Assembly: GCA_009801085.1 (NCBI GenBank)
Contig: VNWV01000002.1
Coordinates: forward strand, 62,001-126,000
Length of the DNA stretch: 64,000 nucleotides
Origin: Lasiodiplodia sp. COLG20
Lineage: Eukaryota; Ascomycota; Dothideomycetes; Botryosphaeriales; Botryosphaeriaceae
Reading direction: 5' to 3'
Every line of letters starts with the position of its first letter. Position 1 is the first letter of the stretch. Positions 20,760-32,953 of this stretch are shown here, piece after piece. Below the pieces are notes generated by a model that searched no databases, was not told where the DNA came from, and saw nothing but the letters and a program-made list of their open reading frames with translations. The translations under genes and the position numbers were made by a program.

Positions 20760-22448
20760 TCATTCCCAGAGCTTAGATAATTGCTTCAGCCATCTGTTAC
20801 CCTCTCCCTTCTTCTCCTTGTCCGCCTCGTCCATCATTGTCCACATCTCGGCATCGGCTTCGACCTCTCTGAGACCAGTAGTGAGATCAACCTCAGCCGG
20901 GCTCCACATCCACGGATCCTTCAACCCGCGAATACACTTGTGGCCAATCCAGAGTACAAGAAAGAGGGGAATGCCGATATAAGTCGTGAGGAACCCGCTG
21001 GCAGTGAATTGTCCAGGATAAAAGAGTGTGAAGCCATTGCACAGGAGCAAGACCATGAACACAATCGCACTGACCCATGACATGTACGGCTGGACTCTAG
21101 AGCGGTAGGGCGCTATGACGCCTTGAGCATCGCAGGCCTTGCGGAAACGCAAGAACACAATGGCACAAACGATCCACGACGTATACCCAGCAGTGTTGGT
21201 GAGGCTAATCAGCCAGTTGAAGACGACGCCAGCCTGAGATCCGCAGCTGAGATATGCCAACGGCGTGAAACAACTGGCTGCGGCGACAGAGTATATGGGC
21301 ACTCCCCAGCGATTGCATCGTGTGAAGATCCGTGGAGCGTCGCCAGCGACGGCAAGAGAGTAGATTGAGCGGCTCGACATGTAGAGATAGGCGTTACCGG
21401 CAGACCAGGCACTGCACAAAATGCCGGCGTTGATGATGGAAGGGAGCACGGAGATACCAGCGTTTTGGATGGCGATGACCCAAGGTGAGGCGTCAGCGTT
21501 CCCAGAACCAGATGTGAGCCCCTTGGAGGCCGAATCGCAAGTGACTCCGATCGCCAAAACTCCGAGCACGTAAAAGGTAATCAGGCGCCAGAAGTAATGG
21601 CGGCTTGCAATGGGGAGGTTCTTCCGCGGGTTCCTCATTTCACCGCTCGTGAAGATGATGAGCTCGGGGCCAAAGTAGAACGAGAAGCCAGAGAAGACCC
21701 AGACGTAGAGGAAGGAGGTGAATCGTCCTCCATCCCCAGTTGTGATGTATGGCTTGACCGCGGCTCCATCCTTCCAGTATCGAAACCCAAGGCGATCGTG
21801 AGTCGGTCCGCCTCCTAGGAAGAGGATGAGGGAAAGAAAGAGTAGGCCGAGGATCATGATGACTTTGAGGCTGGCGAACCAAAATTCCGTTTCTGCATAG
21901 ATGCCAACAGGAGAAAGGTTCAACCCGACGATGACAATGATCATGATCGAAATCCACACTGCAATGTGTATGTTGTTTGGCCAGTAGTCGATGACGATGG
22001 CAGCAGCCGTGATCTCGTATGCGACGATGATACCGAACGAGTAGAAGTAAAGCCATCCCAAGGCGAAACCGAGCGAGGGTGACACAAAGCGACTGCAGAA
22101 GTAGGCCGTCGAGCTGCCAGACACCGGCAAGTACGCCCCGACTTCGATAACTGCCGTGACTACAGCGTAAACCAAGATGGCCGTCAGACAGTATGCGATG
22201 AGGACAGTTCCAGGACCGCCAATTGCCAGGGCTTGGCCCGTCCCGACGAAGAGACCGGTCCCAATGCTGCCACCGATGGCAATCATCTGAGCATGGCGTG
22301 ACTTGATGTTGCGTTTGGTACCCGCCTGCTCGATGGGTCGGGAGTCCCCGATTGCGCAGCTTTCGACCTTGGAGAGATCATGATCCGGCTCCTTTTTGGT
22401 GTTGTCCTTGGCATGGGGCGTAAGTGATGCAGCGTCCGGCTCGGCCAT
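20760..22448 (-). CDS. Amino-acid permease (YAT/AAP family)
   Basis: A single exon encodes 562 residues from the ATG of MAEPDAASLTP; the frame's apparent earlier start is TTG. It is an APC-superfamily proton-coupled amino-acid permease of the yeast general-permease type. The first-span consensus HAQMIAIGGSIGTGLFVG is nearly ideal. About twelve hydrophobic spans follow, with FSFYFGPELI and EMRNPRKNLP in the expected loops and a charged cytosolic tail. It should act in the plasma membrane. It is divergent from the Zn2Cys6 regulator across about 550 bp, so co-regulation is likely. It could import an amino-acid-like substrate for the neighbouring oxidoreductases (inference). Confidence 0.9.
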   Translation of the reverse strand: MAEPDAASLTPHAKDNTKKEPDHDLSKVESCAIGDSRPIEQAGTKRNIKSRHAQMIAIGGSIGTGLFVGTGQALAIGGPGTVLIAYCLTAILVYAVVTAVIEVGAYLPVSGSSTAYFCSRFVSPSLGFALGWLYFYSFGIIVAYEITAAAIVIDYWPNNIHIAVWISIMIIVIVGLNLSPVGIYAETEFWFASLKVIMILGLLFLSLILFLGGGPTHDRLGFRYWKDGAAVKPYITTGDGGRFTSFLYVWVFSGFSFYFGPELIIFTSGEMRNPRKNLPIASRHYFWRLITFYVLGVLAIGVTCDSASKGLTSGSGNADASPWVIAIQNAGISVLPSIINAGILCSAWSAGNAYLYMSSRSIYSLAVAGDAPRIFTRCNRWGVPIYSVAAASCFTPLAYLSCGSQAGVVFNWLISLTNTAGYTSWIVCAIVFLRFRKACDAQGVIAPYRSRVQPYMSWVSAIVFMVLLLCNGFTLFYPGQFTASGFLTTYIGIPLFLVLWIGHKCIRGLKDPWMWSPAEVDLTTGLREVEADAEMWTMMDEADKEKKGEGNRWLKQLSKLWE

Positions 22449-22995
22449 ATTCGAAGGCGGAGATGAAGGCAACGATGAATGATTGATAGAAGTGATGACG
22501 GTTGAAATTCAGCTTCAAGGTGCACGTCTGTCTGGTCATAGTTATCAGGCTGCCCGCAGCCAAGGTATCAAGAGCCCAAGTCATGCTTCCCTGCTCAGCT
22601 TGCACCGGCGGCGTCGGCTATCCCCGCACGCCAGGGAGGCAAAATGCGGAGGCGGGAGATAGGCTCAGCATTGCATCTGCCAGGGCTTGGTCTTCCATCG
22701 CGATACGGCTCTGCTGGCTGCAGCAAATCATATGACGTTGCTTGAATGTACGCGTGGTGGTGGTTTGTGCTCCCGGAAAGCAAATAGGAAGGTTTTCCCT
22801 GCACGGGATCGCGTGGTTCCTAGAGCAGTAAGCGTTGCTGCCACAATCGGGCCGATACCAATAGCCGGCTGCGCCCCACTGCGTTGACTTGCTTGCTGCT
22901 CCATCTGGCTTATCACACAACCCCGCTCCTCGTTCACCTACTTGAATGTGTCGTCGAGCAAGTATCCCCAAGAGAACCGTCCGTCCAGGATCGCA
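22449..22995. promoter_or_regulatory. Divergent promoter, permease / Zn2Cys6 regulator
   Basis: 547 bp separate the two start codons, which point away from each other. I see no clear TATA box or paired CGG site that I would defend, but the layout makes this the shared control region. Confidence 0.5.
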
Positions 22996-25156
22996 ATGGC
23001 CACCGGAACCTTTGCAGACGCCAGCAGTAAACGGAGCCGATCATTTGGTGGATGCGCTACGGTTAGCTTGGCTGCCTGAACACTTGCTGTTTTCTGCTAA
23101 CCGCCATGCAAAGTGCCGAAACCGTCACATGAAGTGTGATGAAGCACGACCAACTTGTTCCGCGTGCAAAATTGCAGGTTTGTCATGCGGGGGCTACGAG
23201 AAGAACATCTTCTTCGATTTCGAGGATTCTTCCGTAGCCGGAGCCGCCCGCGTGCGGCGACCGTTGCTAACGGTAAAGGAGCGCCAGAGCATGAGCGAGT
23301 GGCTCGTGTCCAAAGTTGGGCCAAGATCAGCAACATGGAGCATCACCCAGATTGACGAGGAGTGCGAGGGAGCGCCTGCATCTCAAGACATACAAATCTG
23401 CCATGGTCCTTTCGGAGCATTCAGACAAGTCCTGAGGAAAGTTGACCTCCATGTTGAGCCGATTCCGCAATTGCCCGAGGATATCAGCCCCCCGGAGGAT
23501 GAGGTTTCACCTGAGGAAGAATACCCTTGTCCGGCAGACGAGCCGTTGGCGTCGACGCCAAGAACGCAGGAATTCGTTCAAGGGATTTTTGACCTGTTCG
23601 ACCAGAACCTGCCTTCATCCATGATGGACTTGAACGACTTTGCAGACGGCCCAGGTCATATTGATGAGTCCTTCCTTGACCTCACTGCAGAAGACATACG
23701 GCAGCGCCAGAAGAGCCCAATGAATGCGCTCGTGCCACAAGACTTCCAATTCCCGGATTTCATACCAGAACATTCATACCATGATTCTATCCCTCATGAC
23801 ATAATTCCCAATAGCCCCACCCTCGACAGCAATGTCCCACACGACGCTGTATTCCTACTCAAACATTACTCTACCGTCGTCTTGAGATCGTTATCACCGT
23901 TCCGGCACAGCAAAACACCCTGGCACATCCTTTTCATCCCTCATGCGAAGAGCTGCTTAGCAGCTCTCACGCTGGGAGAGCAATTGGATCATGCAGATCT
24001 TTGCCTGTTCTTTGGCACGCTGGCCATTGGAGCTTTCAGCCTTGGCGGCATTTCCCAGTCTGAAATGTGGCTTGAACAAGGCAAGTTCTACGGAGAGCAA
24101 GCCAACAAACAGATGCGCCGGATGCTCAAGACAGCATACGATGTCCCAAAGACGGCCAAGTACAAGTCAATTCTCATGGCCATTCTAACAATGGTACACA
24201 TAAGCATGTTCGCGGGAAACCAGAAGCAAACAGAACGCCACCTCCTGGAGGCAGAAAAATTCATACGAGTGAAGGGGCTCGGCCGGGAGAAATCCAGGAA
24301 AGTCCGTCTCCTTCATCACTGCTATGCATACGAGCGCATGTTCCATGAAAGCACCTTCCTGGACGGTTTCGATTCAAGTTACCGCCACCACGTTCGCAAA
24401 GCCATCGAGTCAAGCGGGACTGCGGCTTACAGTAGAGATGGGCTGTGCTTCTCGTTGAGCCACTGGGAAAATCTGGAGCAAGAGATGCGCAGAGTAAAGG
24501 GCCGCGAGGAAAGCGAGAACGACTTGCACCTGCAGCTTCCGGGATCTTGGTCTCAGACGCTTTATCCCGAGATCTTCGGCGTCCCTGAACAATACCTCTT
24601 GTTGTTGTCTCTGATAATTCGTCTTGGAAGAGAGAAGGAAAGCGCGGATCAGGGTGGCAATAACACGCTCCCTCTTAAGGACTTTGTTCGCCGAGCCAAA
24701 GCGTTGGAGATGTGCATAAGCCGCGTAAAGCAGCTGTCCGCCGAAAGTTGCTCCAAGGTCCAACAACAGTGTCCTCAGGGCGTTTTGGACAACATGCTCG
24801 ATGCAATGCAGCATTCATTGGCCATATACTTCTACCGACGAATCTACGATTTGGACGCATCACTCTTGCATCACAAGGTTGTTGCTGTCCGCGATTGTCT
24901 CTTGGGGTTTGAGTCTGCAGATCCGAATAACATTCACGGTTCTGCCATACTTATGTGGCCTGCTTTCATTGCGGCATGTGAGGCTGAAGATCCAGAGCTG
25001 CAAGCTTCATTCTCCAATTGGTTCCGGGGCTGTGCACAGCGCAGCGGTCTGCGTTCTTTTGATTCTACAATGGCAAAGATTGAGAAGTGCTGGAGGGAGA
25101 AAAGTCGTGCGGACGGTAGAAATGTCGCATGGCTTGATCTCATGAAGGATGTGTAG
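22996..25156 (+). CDS. Zn2Cys6 transcription factor
   Basis: Two exons (22996-23061, 23114-25156) encode 702 residues. The unspliced long frame lacks the first zinc ligand. A 52-nt intron with a textbook CTAAC branch site restores it and gives a perfect CX2CX6CX6CX2CX6C cluster (Cys20, 23, 30, 37, 40, 47), starting SFGGCATCRNRHMKCDE. The intron sits just before Cys23. This binuclear zinc cluster binds CGG-type half-sites. The GYEKNIFF tail after the cluster and the long helical C-terminal region fit the Fungal_trans_2 type of middle domain. It probably controls the adjacent permease, monooxygenase and SDR (inference from position). Confidence 0.85.
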
Positions 25157-25509
25157 GCTGTTGTTCTCTGCTTTTTGCTGCTCACATAGGCCATAATTAC
25201 CTAAATTGCGGAATTGAACTCCGGGATAAATGGTGAAAAGATGGTGAAGGCTATTACTGTACAGAACTTGGTGCGAATGCCAGTCCACCGAGGCGTCATT
25301 GTGTGAGAAGCCGAAGTCACGTGCTAGGTTATACTTTCCTATCTGGAATCCAAGCTGCGGGGATCCAGTTGGGAAGGCTCTTCCCCAGATCTTGCCAGCA
25401 TAAGAAGAATAAGAGCGCCATTGGCTTAGTCTAACATTCTGCAGAGCTTATACGTTTCGAAATCCACGCTACAATCTCTCCCAGCCGCCGTCTAAACCTG
25501 CACGGTACA
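25157..25509. other. Intergenic region, SDR promoter
   Basis: About 350 bp lie between two plus-strand genes; no gene is visible. It should contain the regulator's 3' end and the SDR promoter. Confidence 0.5.
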
Positions 25510-26416
25510 ATGACTTCATTCGCCGGGAAAGTTGTAAGTATCCATTGTTCTACGAATGGAGCAAGCAGCCCATAATAATCTGGCTAGATCGCAATCACCG
25601 GGGCGGCCTCGGGGATGGGTTTGGCCACAGCCAAACTACTGGCAGAGCGCGGCGCAGCCATCTCCCTCGCTGACATCAACGAAGACGCAATGATTGCAGC
25701 AGTCAAGTCGCTGAAGGACAGTGAGAAGCACATTTATACCGTTGTCGATGTGCGGAACAGCGAGGCCGTCAACTCCTGGATCGAATCCACCGTTCGGAAA
25801 CTGGGCCAGCTCGATGGCGCCGTGAACATGGCCGGTGTAATCGCCAAAGCCGTTCCAACTACGGAGGTAACAGATGCCGATTGGGACTTTTCGTTTGCTG
25901 TGAATACCAAGGGTGTCTTCAACTGTCTGAGGGCCCAGCTGAAGGCAATGACTGCTGGTGCCAGCATTGTGAGTGTTCCTTCTGTCGAACTTGCGAGTAT
26001 TGTTAGGCTCAAAGGCTTACCACGCGCGATAGGTATCTGCAGCAAGTGTCTTTGGACAATTCGGTGCGCCTGGTAATGCTGCATATTGCGCTAGCAAAGC
26101 GGCTGTTATTGGACTGTCGAGAACGGCGGCGAAAGAGAACCAGCATATCCGAGTGAATTGCGTTTCTCCAGGTAAGAGCCCACTTGATTTGTCTTTCCAA
26201 TTCATCACAGCTGACAATTTACTTGAAGGTTCTGTCAACACACCCATGTCTCAAGGTGAAAATCCGGAGGACGTAAAGCGTGGTCTTCAGGTTACGGCGC
26301 AGAAGAGGCGGGGTGAGCCAATCGAGGTGGCCCATGTTATTGCATTCCTACTAAGCGATGAGGCCTCATTTGTGACTGGAGCTGTGTACAACGTGGATGG
26401 CGGCTGGGTTTGTTAA
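25510..26416 (+). CDS. Short-chain dehydrogenase/reductase (SDR)
   Basis: Four exons (25510-25533, 25588-25968, 26033-26171, 26229-26416) encode 243 residues, normal for classical SDRs. The 8-residue first exon (MTSFAGKV) is followed by the cofactor motif ITGAASGMG. Splicing of introns 2 and 3 restores ASIVSAASVFGQFG...YCASKAA (catalytic Ser and YxxxK) and NCVSPGSVNTPM. The C-terminal GAVYNVDGGWV is also standard. An acidic ADINED after the second strand suggests NAD(H) preference. It would interconvert an alcohol and a ketone, which fits a partner of the Baeyer-Villiger enzyme about 6 kb away (inference). Confidence 0.9.
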
Positions 26417-28314
26417 CCGGAGCCTCGAGGCTGACTTCACTGGGTGTACGGCAGCTATAGATAATTACCATTGAGATTGAAGGCAGTTGATCTCAATCTT
26501 TAATATCCTTCTGGTTCCTCATGCCCTGAATCCATGCTCGAATATTCCCGGTAAGTCTTCTGTTTAAATATGTAACTTGATTATGTGGATAGTCTAAATA
26601 TTGCCTTTTACACTCTACGTCGTACTGAATCATAGGCCCCCAGGTCTAGGCCTGAATTTTCCCGTCTTTGAATCTGTGGTCTAGCGCCATACGGATTACC
26701 AGATTCCATGCAAACGCGTGGGTCCCGCCTCGGTAAACGTCCTTCAGGGCCATCGGATTCCTCTGAACTGCTGTTCACCTTGTGCCTTGCTGTTGTCGCG
26801 GTCTTGCAACTTGGAGACCGCTACCCCATGACCACGTTGTTGCTCCCCTTACACGCCGCCAGATAAAATGTAGTAGGATGCGCAGTTCCACTACGCAAAC
26901 AATTTGCAGGCCCTGCAGTAACATCTTCATCGTAATCGTCAATGTTGTCCAGCTGCGCGGAGCCAGTCCTCCCATTGACGAGAGTACCGGCCAATCAGAC
27001 CCGTACACCATCGGAATGGTCGGAAATGGCGTTTCGCTGCCTGCCCTTTCCTGATTGGGCACTGTCGGCGATCATTCCCCACTACACTACCGCCAAGTCA
27101 GCGTTGAGCCCATAACTTGCAACCTCAAGAGTCGTCATCATGAGAATTCAGGATTTGCCCTGCCCGTCCTGTATGGCCCAGCCACGCCGGTGTATGCAGA
27201 TTTTGTTTCAAAAGTTCAACTCGTGACCGTTCTAATCTTGGAATTGGTGGCAGGCGGGTTGCACGGTTGTGGTTGGGCTGGAATGATGCTGGAATGAGCG
27301 TCAGGAAAGTCGGCATCTGTGAGGAATTCGGACTGTGACAGGGCGTATTTGTTGCTCCATCTCTTTGAAGGCTTCTTGGAAAGAAAAGGTTTGTGGATGA
27401 TGACTCTTGGAGCAGCGCCTTGGTTGAGTGTAGTCCCTGTTTATGTGTTTCTCAGCTTAGGTAGCCTTGTATCCACCTGTTCTTCGCAGGTACCAGGGGG
27501 GATATGCTTATTAGACAAGAATGCTAATCCAGCGTGGGTAAGTCCACGTGAACTGTTATTAGTCGCTGGTTCTTGACTCGGGCTTCGTGGGGTGTGGGGG
27601 CTTAAGGGTCTCAAGCCGTCAATTCGTCAACAGCACCTGGGCCATAATATACCTTTCTAATTTTTCCACTCATGTTTTGAATTGGGCGGCAAAGCATCCG
27701 TTCAGATGCCGTAACTCAAAGGGAATGTGGTTTGAACGGGGCTATTCATCAGTGAAACTGGATCCTCTCGAAGATGGCGCACTTCTGGGGAAAGACGCCG
27801 GGGATTGCACGATGATTTTCATATTACAAGAACGTACCGCATTTCCCGGCTAACTCAAACCCGAGATGTGCACTGCTAACAAAGCAAGGAGAGCAAGGAA
27901 CAGACTAGCGCCAGGCCGGCGATTGGTTCGCCTCACCAGCACTAAATCTTCGTAGAATGCGAGCGTGTCCAACAATGTTTTGTTTCTACGTTCCATTGTG
28001 TGGCAGCTAGCACGTTTCCACCGTCATGATCTCTTGCAGTGAAATCTTGAGCCCTGATGTTTACCCAAGGTGGCGCCGTGGGACCAAATATGCATGCACC
28101 CCTGCGACAAAACTACTGTGGCAAGATTCCAACAGATTCCGTGGGTGCCGACGTTGAGAAATGGAATTTTCGAGCCGCTTTGCTAACGTGCGGAGTGGCT
28201 GACGATAGGAGGTTATAAACGGCTGCAAGTCGTTGTCTAGCAGAACACCAATCCACCCCACTCCGCCAACGAGTCATCCGCCTGCACTGGTCTTCGCTGG
28301 TCCTGGTAACTGCA
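26417..28314. other. 1.9-kb intergenic region, no gene seen
   Basis: Several short frames occur on both strands (the longest under 100 codons) but none carries a recognisable motif, signal peptide or plausible splicing. No repeat or RNA gene is evident. The right end holds the adhesin-like gene's promoter. Confidence 0.5.
28213..28220 (+). promoter_or_regulatory. TATA-like box of the adhesin-like gene
   Basis: TTATAAAC lies about 95 bp upstream of the ATG at 28315, a normal spacing for a fungal TATA element with a short leader. Confidence 0.45.
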
Positions 28315-31300
28315 ATGTGGTGCCAATTTCTTCTTCCGATCCTTATCGGGTCGGCGGTAGGGTCCACTGTGTGCTGCACCTCTCAGGATCCTCGCCATCC
28401 CCCGGGCTGCGACACTCAATGCTCCCATTCCGGTGATGGCTACGGCTCCGGCTCCAAGGCCGGTCACGGTTCCCGCCCTAGTAAGGGTCACAAACCCTAC
28501 AAGGGTCACAGCCCCAGCCGTGGAAGACCTCACAGCCCCCCCAACTGGGGCAGCCAATCGCCCAATTGGGGTAATCGGCCGCCCAACTGGGGCAACCAAG
28601 GAGGCCCTCCCGATTGGAGCCACCCAGGCCCTTACGCGACCTTGACACCCAGCTTTCCACCCGGCTGGGACAGCTCGGACATGTCACACCTGACTCCCAG
28701 TTTCAACAACCACCTCTATTATTCGCAGAATGGGGAACAGGGTATGTCTGAGCACATACATTAGTCTGCAAACCGCTAACAATCAGTAGATGACAGCCTC
28801 AAGCGTCTCTTTGCCTTGATCGATGCCACGACCTACCTTCCCAGTGTTGTGCTGGACAACTCTCGGTACATCACGAATCTTCGGTGCATAAGGGGCGGAT
28901 TCAGCCTGGACTTCACTACCTACTCGGCCCTACGTCATGCTCAGAAATACTGGCGCGGTACATTCATTGCCATCACCTCGCAGTTGGACTGCGATGGAGA
29001 TCCATTTGACCCGCAGAATGCCTTCTGGCGTGTGCACTCGGTTTACTTCCCCAAGGCTAACTTCCCCCGTCAACTTGGCCCCGGCGGCCCTGGAGGTGGT
29101 CCTGGCGGTCCTGGCAGTGGTCCTGGTCCATGGACTGCCATGATGCGTGCAACGGAGATGGACATCGCAGACGCCATGAAGGATGTTGTGATGACCTGGG
29201 GCACGACAGACGACGGCTCAAGTGGTCCCGGAACTGGCAACCCGGACAACACCACCACGAGCAGCGAGAGTTTGACTTCCACGACCACTACGACTGATAC
29301 TAGCACGTGGAGCACGGATACCTCAATAACCACGGATAGCTGGACCTGGTCCACACCCACTGGCACCTTCAGCCAGAGCTGGTCGTCCTGCGGTGCCGCG
29401 CCGTCTGCCACTGTGTCCGGACAGCCAGCGGCAGCTTGCGGAGACAACTTTGATCAAATGCTGGACGCCCAGCAGGGCTTCCGCAGCTTCAACGATGCCA
29501 ACTTCCCTGCTGCCATGCAGGCCTTCGCAGCTGGCCTCGGCGACTTTAGCCCCAGCTCATTTTCAACCGGCGCAATTGAATACGGTCCCGATGTCGGCAA
29601 CCCTCCATCGAGGCGTCTCTTCCGTCGCATTGTTTCTGCTGCAAAGCAGCTCGTCAAACGGGACTTCAATTCTTTGGCATTGTTACAGAAAGCCGCCTAC
29701 GCTATAGCTAAGCTCCTCAAGTCAGCCAACGCGGACATGACTGCAGTAATCGCCAACGCTACGGCAGTCAAAGGCCAGTTCATCAACGACCAAGTCAGCC
29801 CTAACACGACCGGCATGATGGACACAAACGTCCCCGTCAACCTCGGCCGCAGTGATCTACAGGATTCACAGTACTGGGGGCCTGGTTACCAGCTAACTCC
29901 TCCCGACGGGTCCGATACCGGCTCAGCTGAGTTCTGGTGTATTCAATGTCAAATGACCGGAAATGTGCACATTTCAGGAATGGTCCGCTTTGCTTTTGGT
30001 AATTCGCAAACACTCCTCATCCCGAACTTGTTCTGACAGTGTTTTAGGCTCTCAAACCCTTACACAGGGAGTCATAACCGTATTCGGAGAGATGTCGAGC
30101 AACATGGGTCTCGGTATCAACTCAGATGGGCAGTATGACGCTGACTTTAGGAGAACACTGTCAGCTTTTGTCGCGCCGAGTTTCAAAATCGCCAAGATCG
30201 TCACTATGGGTACGGTGGCGAGTATGGATGCGGTTGTTGACATGACCGGCCAAGGCTCGGGACAGCAGTTCTACTACGCCTCCGGCAAAACTGACAGCTA
30301 CTCGCTACGCCTCGATTTGGTGAACAATGACCAATCGCAAGGCACGTGGCAGACCGACTACACCCCGAATATCCAAGCAGCTGGCCAAATGGCAGGATCA
30401 GGCACTTTCAGTCTGCCATTTACGTGTGCCATCACAATAGATCTTCCTGGGATTGGTTGGCGCAAGACTATCTCCATTGCCAACGAGCCGGAAATCACTG
30501 GCTCGATCGCGTACTCTACCCAATCTGACGATCCGGACCAGTGCTCCAATGGGTTCTCTTATGATATTGAGCTTTCAAACGTGGTGTCCGGAAGCTTTTT
30601 CGGAGGGGATCCCATGCAGCTTTCCGACGAACAAGGCCCTACGAAGAGCGGCTGCTACCAGTAAGTATCCATCTGCAAAAGGACAAACCGGAGAATCCTG
30701 GCTAACGAGGCACAGGACGAATTCGACGGACACGACCGACAATACAGACTCGACGGATACGACCGACAACACAGATTCGACGGATACGACTGACAATACG
30801 GATTCAACAGACTCGACTGACAATACGGATTCGACGGACAACACTGATTCGACGAGTTCATCAAGCACGCCGAATGAGAAGAGACATGAGAAGAGACAAG
30901 CAACCGGAACTGATGCCGGTATGTCAATGTCGTCTTCATGTTCTAATGACTTATCAAATTTACTTCCCCCGATTCTTCTTAACCTTTTATATTCCCCAAT
31001 TCCTTCTCCCTCTTTAGCTGTTGATGAGCCAAGCACGTATATAACCAGCTTTTCCACCTTTTCTGCAACCGACTCATTACCCTTATATTCTACAATTCCA
31101 AATCCTGTTTTGTCATCTCGATGATCGAAACTAACTCTGATACAGCTTCAACACCCGATTCCACAACCCCAAGCGAGTCCACCCCCACGGGAGCAACCGA
31201 CCCCAATGCCGCCGACCCTAATGCCGCCGGAGCCGCGTCAACACCTGACTCCACAACTCCGAGTGAATCCACACCCTCAGCAATGGACCCCAACGCCGCC

Positions 31301-32953
31301 GCGGGAGGCTCATCAACGCCCGACGCCGCAACTCCATCGCCAACCGAAGCTGTAGCCGGAGGTGACTCCACAACTCCCGAGATCGCGGCCTCGACCTCAC
31401 CAACAGATACGCCCGTGGCGGCATTTAGTCCCACAGGTGAATCAACAACGCCGACTGACACTCCAACTGAAGCCGTCGCTATGGAAACGACGCCGACCGA
31501 CAGCCCGTCTTCGACCGAGCCCGTCGCTTTCGAGGCCACGGCCACCGATAGCTCGTCTACTCCTGATGCAAACGTTGTGGAGGCGACGCCTACTGATAGC
31601 ACGACTTCTGACCCGTTCGCTCAGGAAGCTGCGCCAACCGACTCCACAACTTCTGACCCGTTCGCTCAGGAAGCTGCGCCAACCGACTCCACAACTTCTG
31701 ACCCGTTCGCTCAGGAAGCTGCGCCTACTGACTCCACAACTTCTGACCCGTTCGCTCAGGAAGCTGCGCCTACTGACTCCACAACTTCTGACCCGTTCGC
31801 TCAGGAAGCTGCACCAACAGACTCCACAACCTCTGACCCGTTCGCTCAAGAAGCTACGCCGACCGATAGCTCGTCTTGGACTGGGTCTTGGACTGAAAGC
31901 ATGGAGAACGCAACGCCGACTGACAACACTGCGTCTTCGACTGAACCTTCCGTTCAGGAAGAACCGTCGACGACTGATGCACCAGCTCTGGAAGCAACGA
32001 CTTCATCTGAAGAGCCTTCTCTAGAAGCAACGTCTTCAAGTGAAGAACCTTCTTTGGAAGCAACATCTTCAAGTGAAGCTCCTGCTGAGGAGGCAGCGTC
32101 CACGACAGAAGCCCCCGAAGAAGAAGCAACTAGCACTAGTTCTTCGACTGATCTCGGCCTCCAGGAGACTCCAACATCATCCTCTACTGAGCCCGCGTTC
32201 GAGTTGTCTATCACGACATCCGAGTCCACATCTTCTACACCTGTAGAGTTTGCCGAGCCTACATCCACTACGAGCTCGCAGTCAACGTCCACGTCAACCT
32301 CAACATCCTCGACTACGTCAACATCGTCCACGCCGATCTCGCAGCCCACGGGCCCTTCGAACAACTTTGATGGCGGCGTTCTCAACCAAACCGCAATGGA
32401 CGAGCTGAGCAACCAGGCCATTGACAACACGGGATTGGACTACAAGAACCAGAACGGCATGCTCTACACCCGAATGACCGACTTCACAAACTCGTGGCAT
32501 CTTTCCGTCGACGATCTCGGCAGCTTCAGCCTGCAGCAGGTCGGCGACGCGGATGGCGGTGAAATGTTCGGCTCATTCGCTGGTGTCATAGCAACCGACT
32601 CCCAGAATCGGGTCATGTGGTACTATCCGGGCCAAATGAGCGACCTTGGCGTGTCCCGCTTCCGCATTGGCGACACGACGGCGATCCCTTCGAATGCAGT
32701 CCTTGTTGCGCTGGTAAAGGTCGGCAATCCTCCAGCCGTGGTAGCCATGGACACGCAAGGAAACATTGGCTACTTGGTGGCTTGCAATTTCAACGGGAAT
32801 ACGAACAAGGTGTTCTTGTCGAAGGATACAGTCAACGGGCCCCGGAAGCTGGAGGACGAAAGCTTACAGAACACACTCACCGGTGGAGTTACTCGCGACT
32901 GCGCGCCTATCGCACTTTACGTGGAGACCGGAACCACGAATGCGGGAGATTAG
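28315..32953 (+). CDS. Large secreted repeat-rich (adhesin-like) protein
   Basis: Five exons (28315-28741, 28787-29998, 30048-30660, 30716-30918, 31146-32953) encode 1420 residues; introns are 45, 49, 55 and 227 nt. A signal peptide (MWCQFLLPILIGSAVGST) is followed by a Gly/Ser/His region with PNWG repeats. Next is a globular domain (VDDSLKRLFALI... to about residue 750) recalling paired DUF7029/DUF7223 modules of fungal secreted proteins, which I name tentatively. Then come TDTTDNTDS repeats, a Pro/Thr/Ser stretch, six exact 15-residue repeats, Ser/Thr-rich linkers and a C-terminal globular domain of about 200 residues. KR pairs (NEKRHEKRQ, LVKRDF) could be Kex2 sites. Heavy O-glycosylation and cell-surface display are likely. 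No GPI signal is evident at the C-terminus. Confidence 0.75.
30726..30851 (+). repeat. 27-bp tandem repeat (TDTTDNTDS)
   Basis: Four full 27-bp units (30726-30833) and a partial one sit in exon 4 of the adhesin-like gene. They encode Thr/Asp/Asn/Ser-only sequence and differ mostly at third positions. Confidence 0.8.
31592..31861 (+). repeat. 45-bp minisatellite, six copies
   Basis: Six head-to-tail 45-bp units encode TDSTTSDPFAQEAAP (the last ends ATP). The units are almost identical at DNA level, including third positions, which points to recent expansion. It lies inside exon 5 and keeps frame, so copy-number change would alter protein length without breaking it. Confidence 0.9.

Noticed and set aside
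26417..28314. Possible gene in the 1.9-kb gap
   Set aside because: Only short frames on both strands, no motifs, signal peptide or plausible splice chain.
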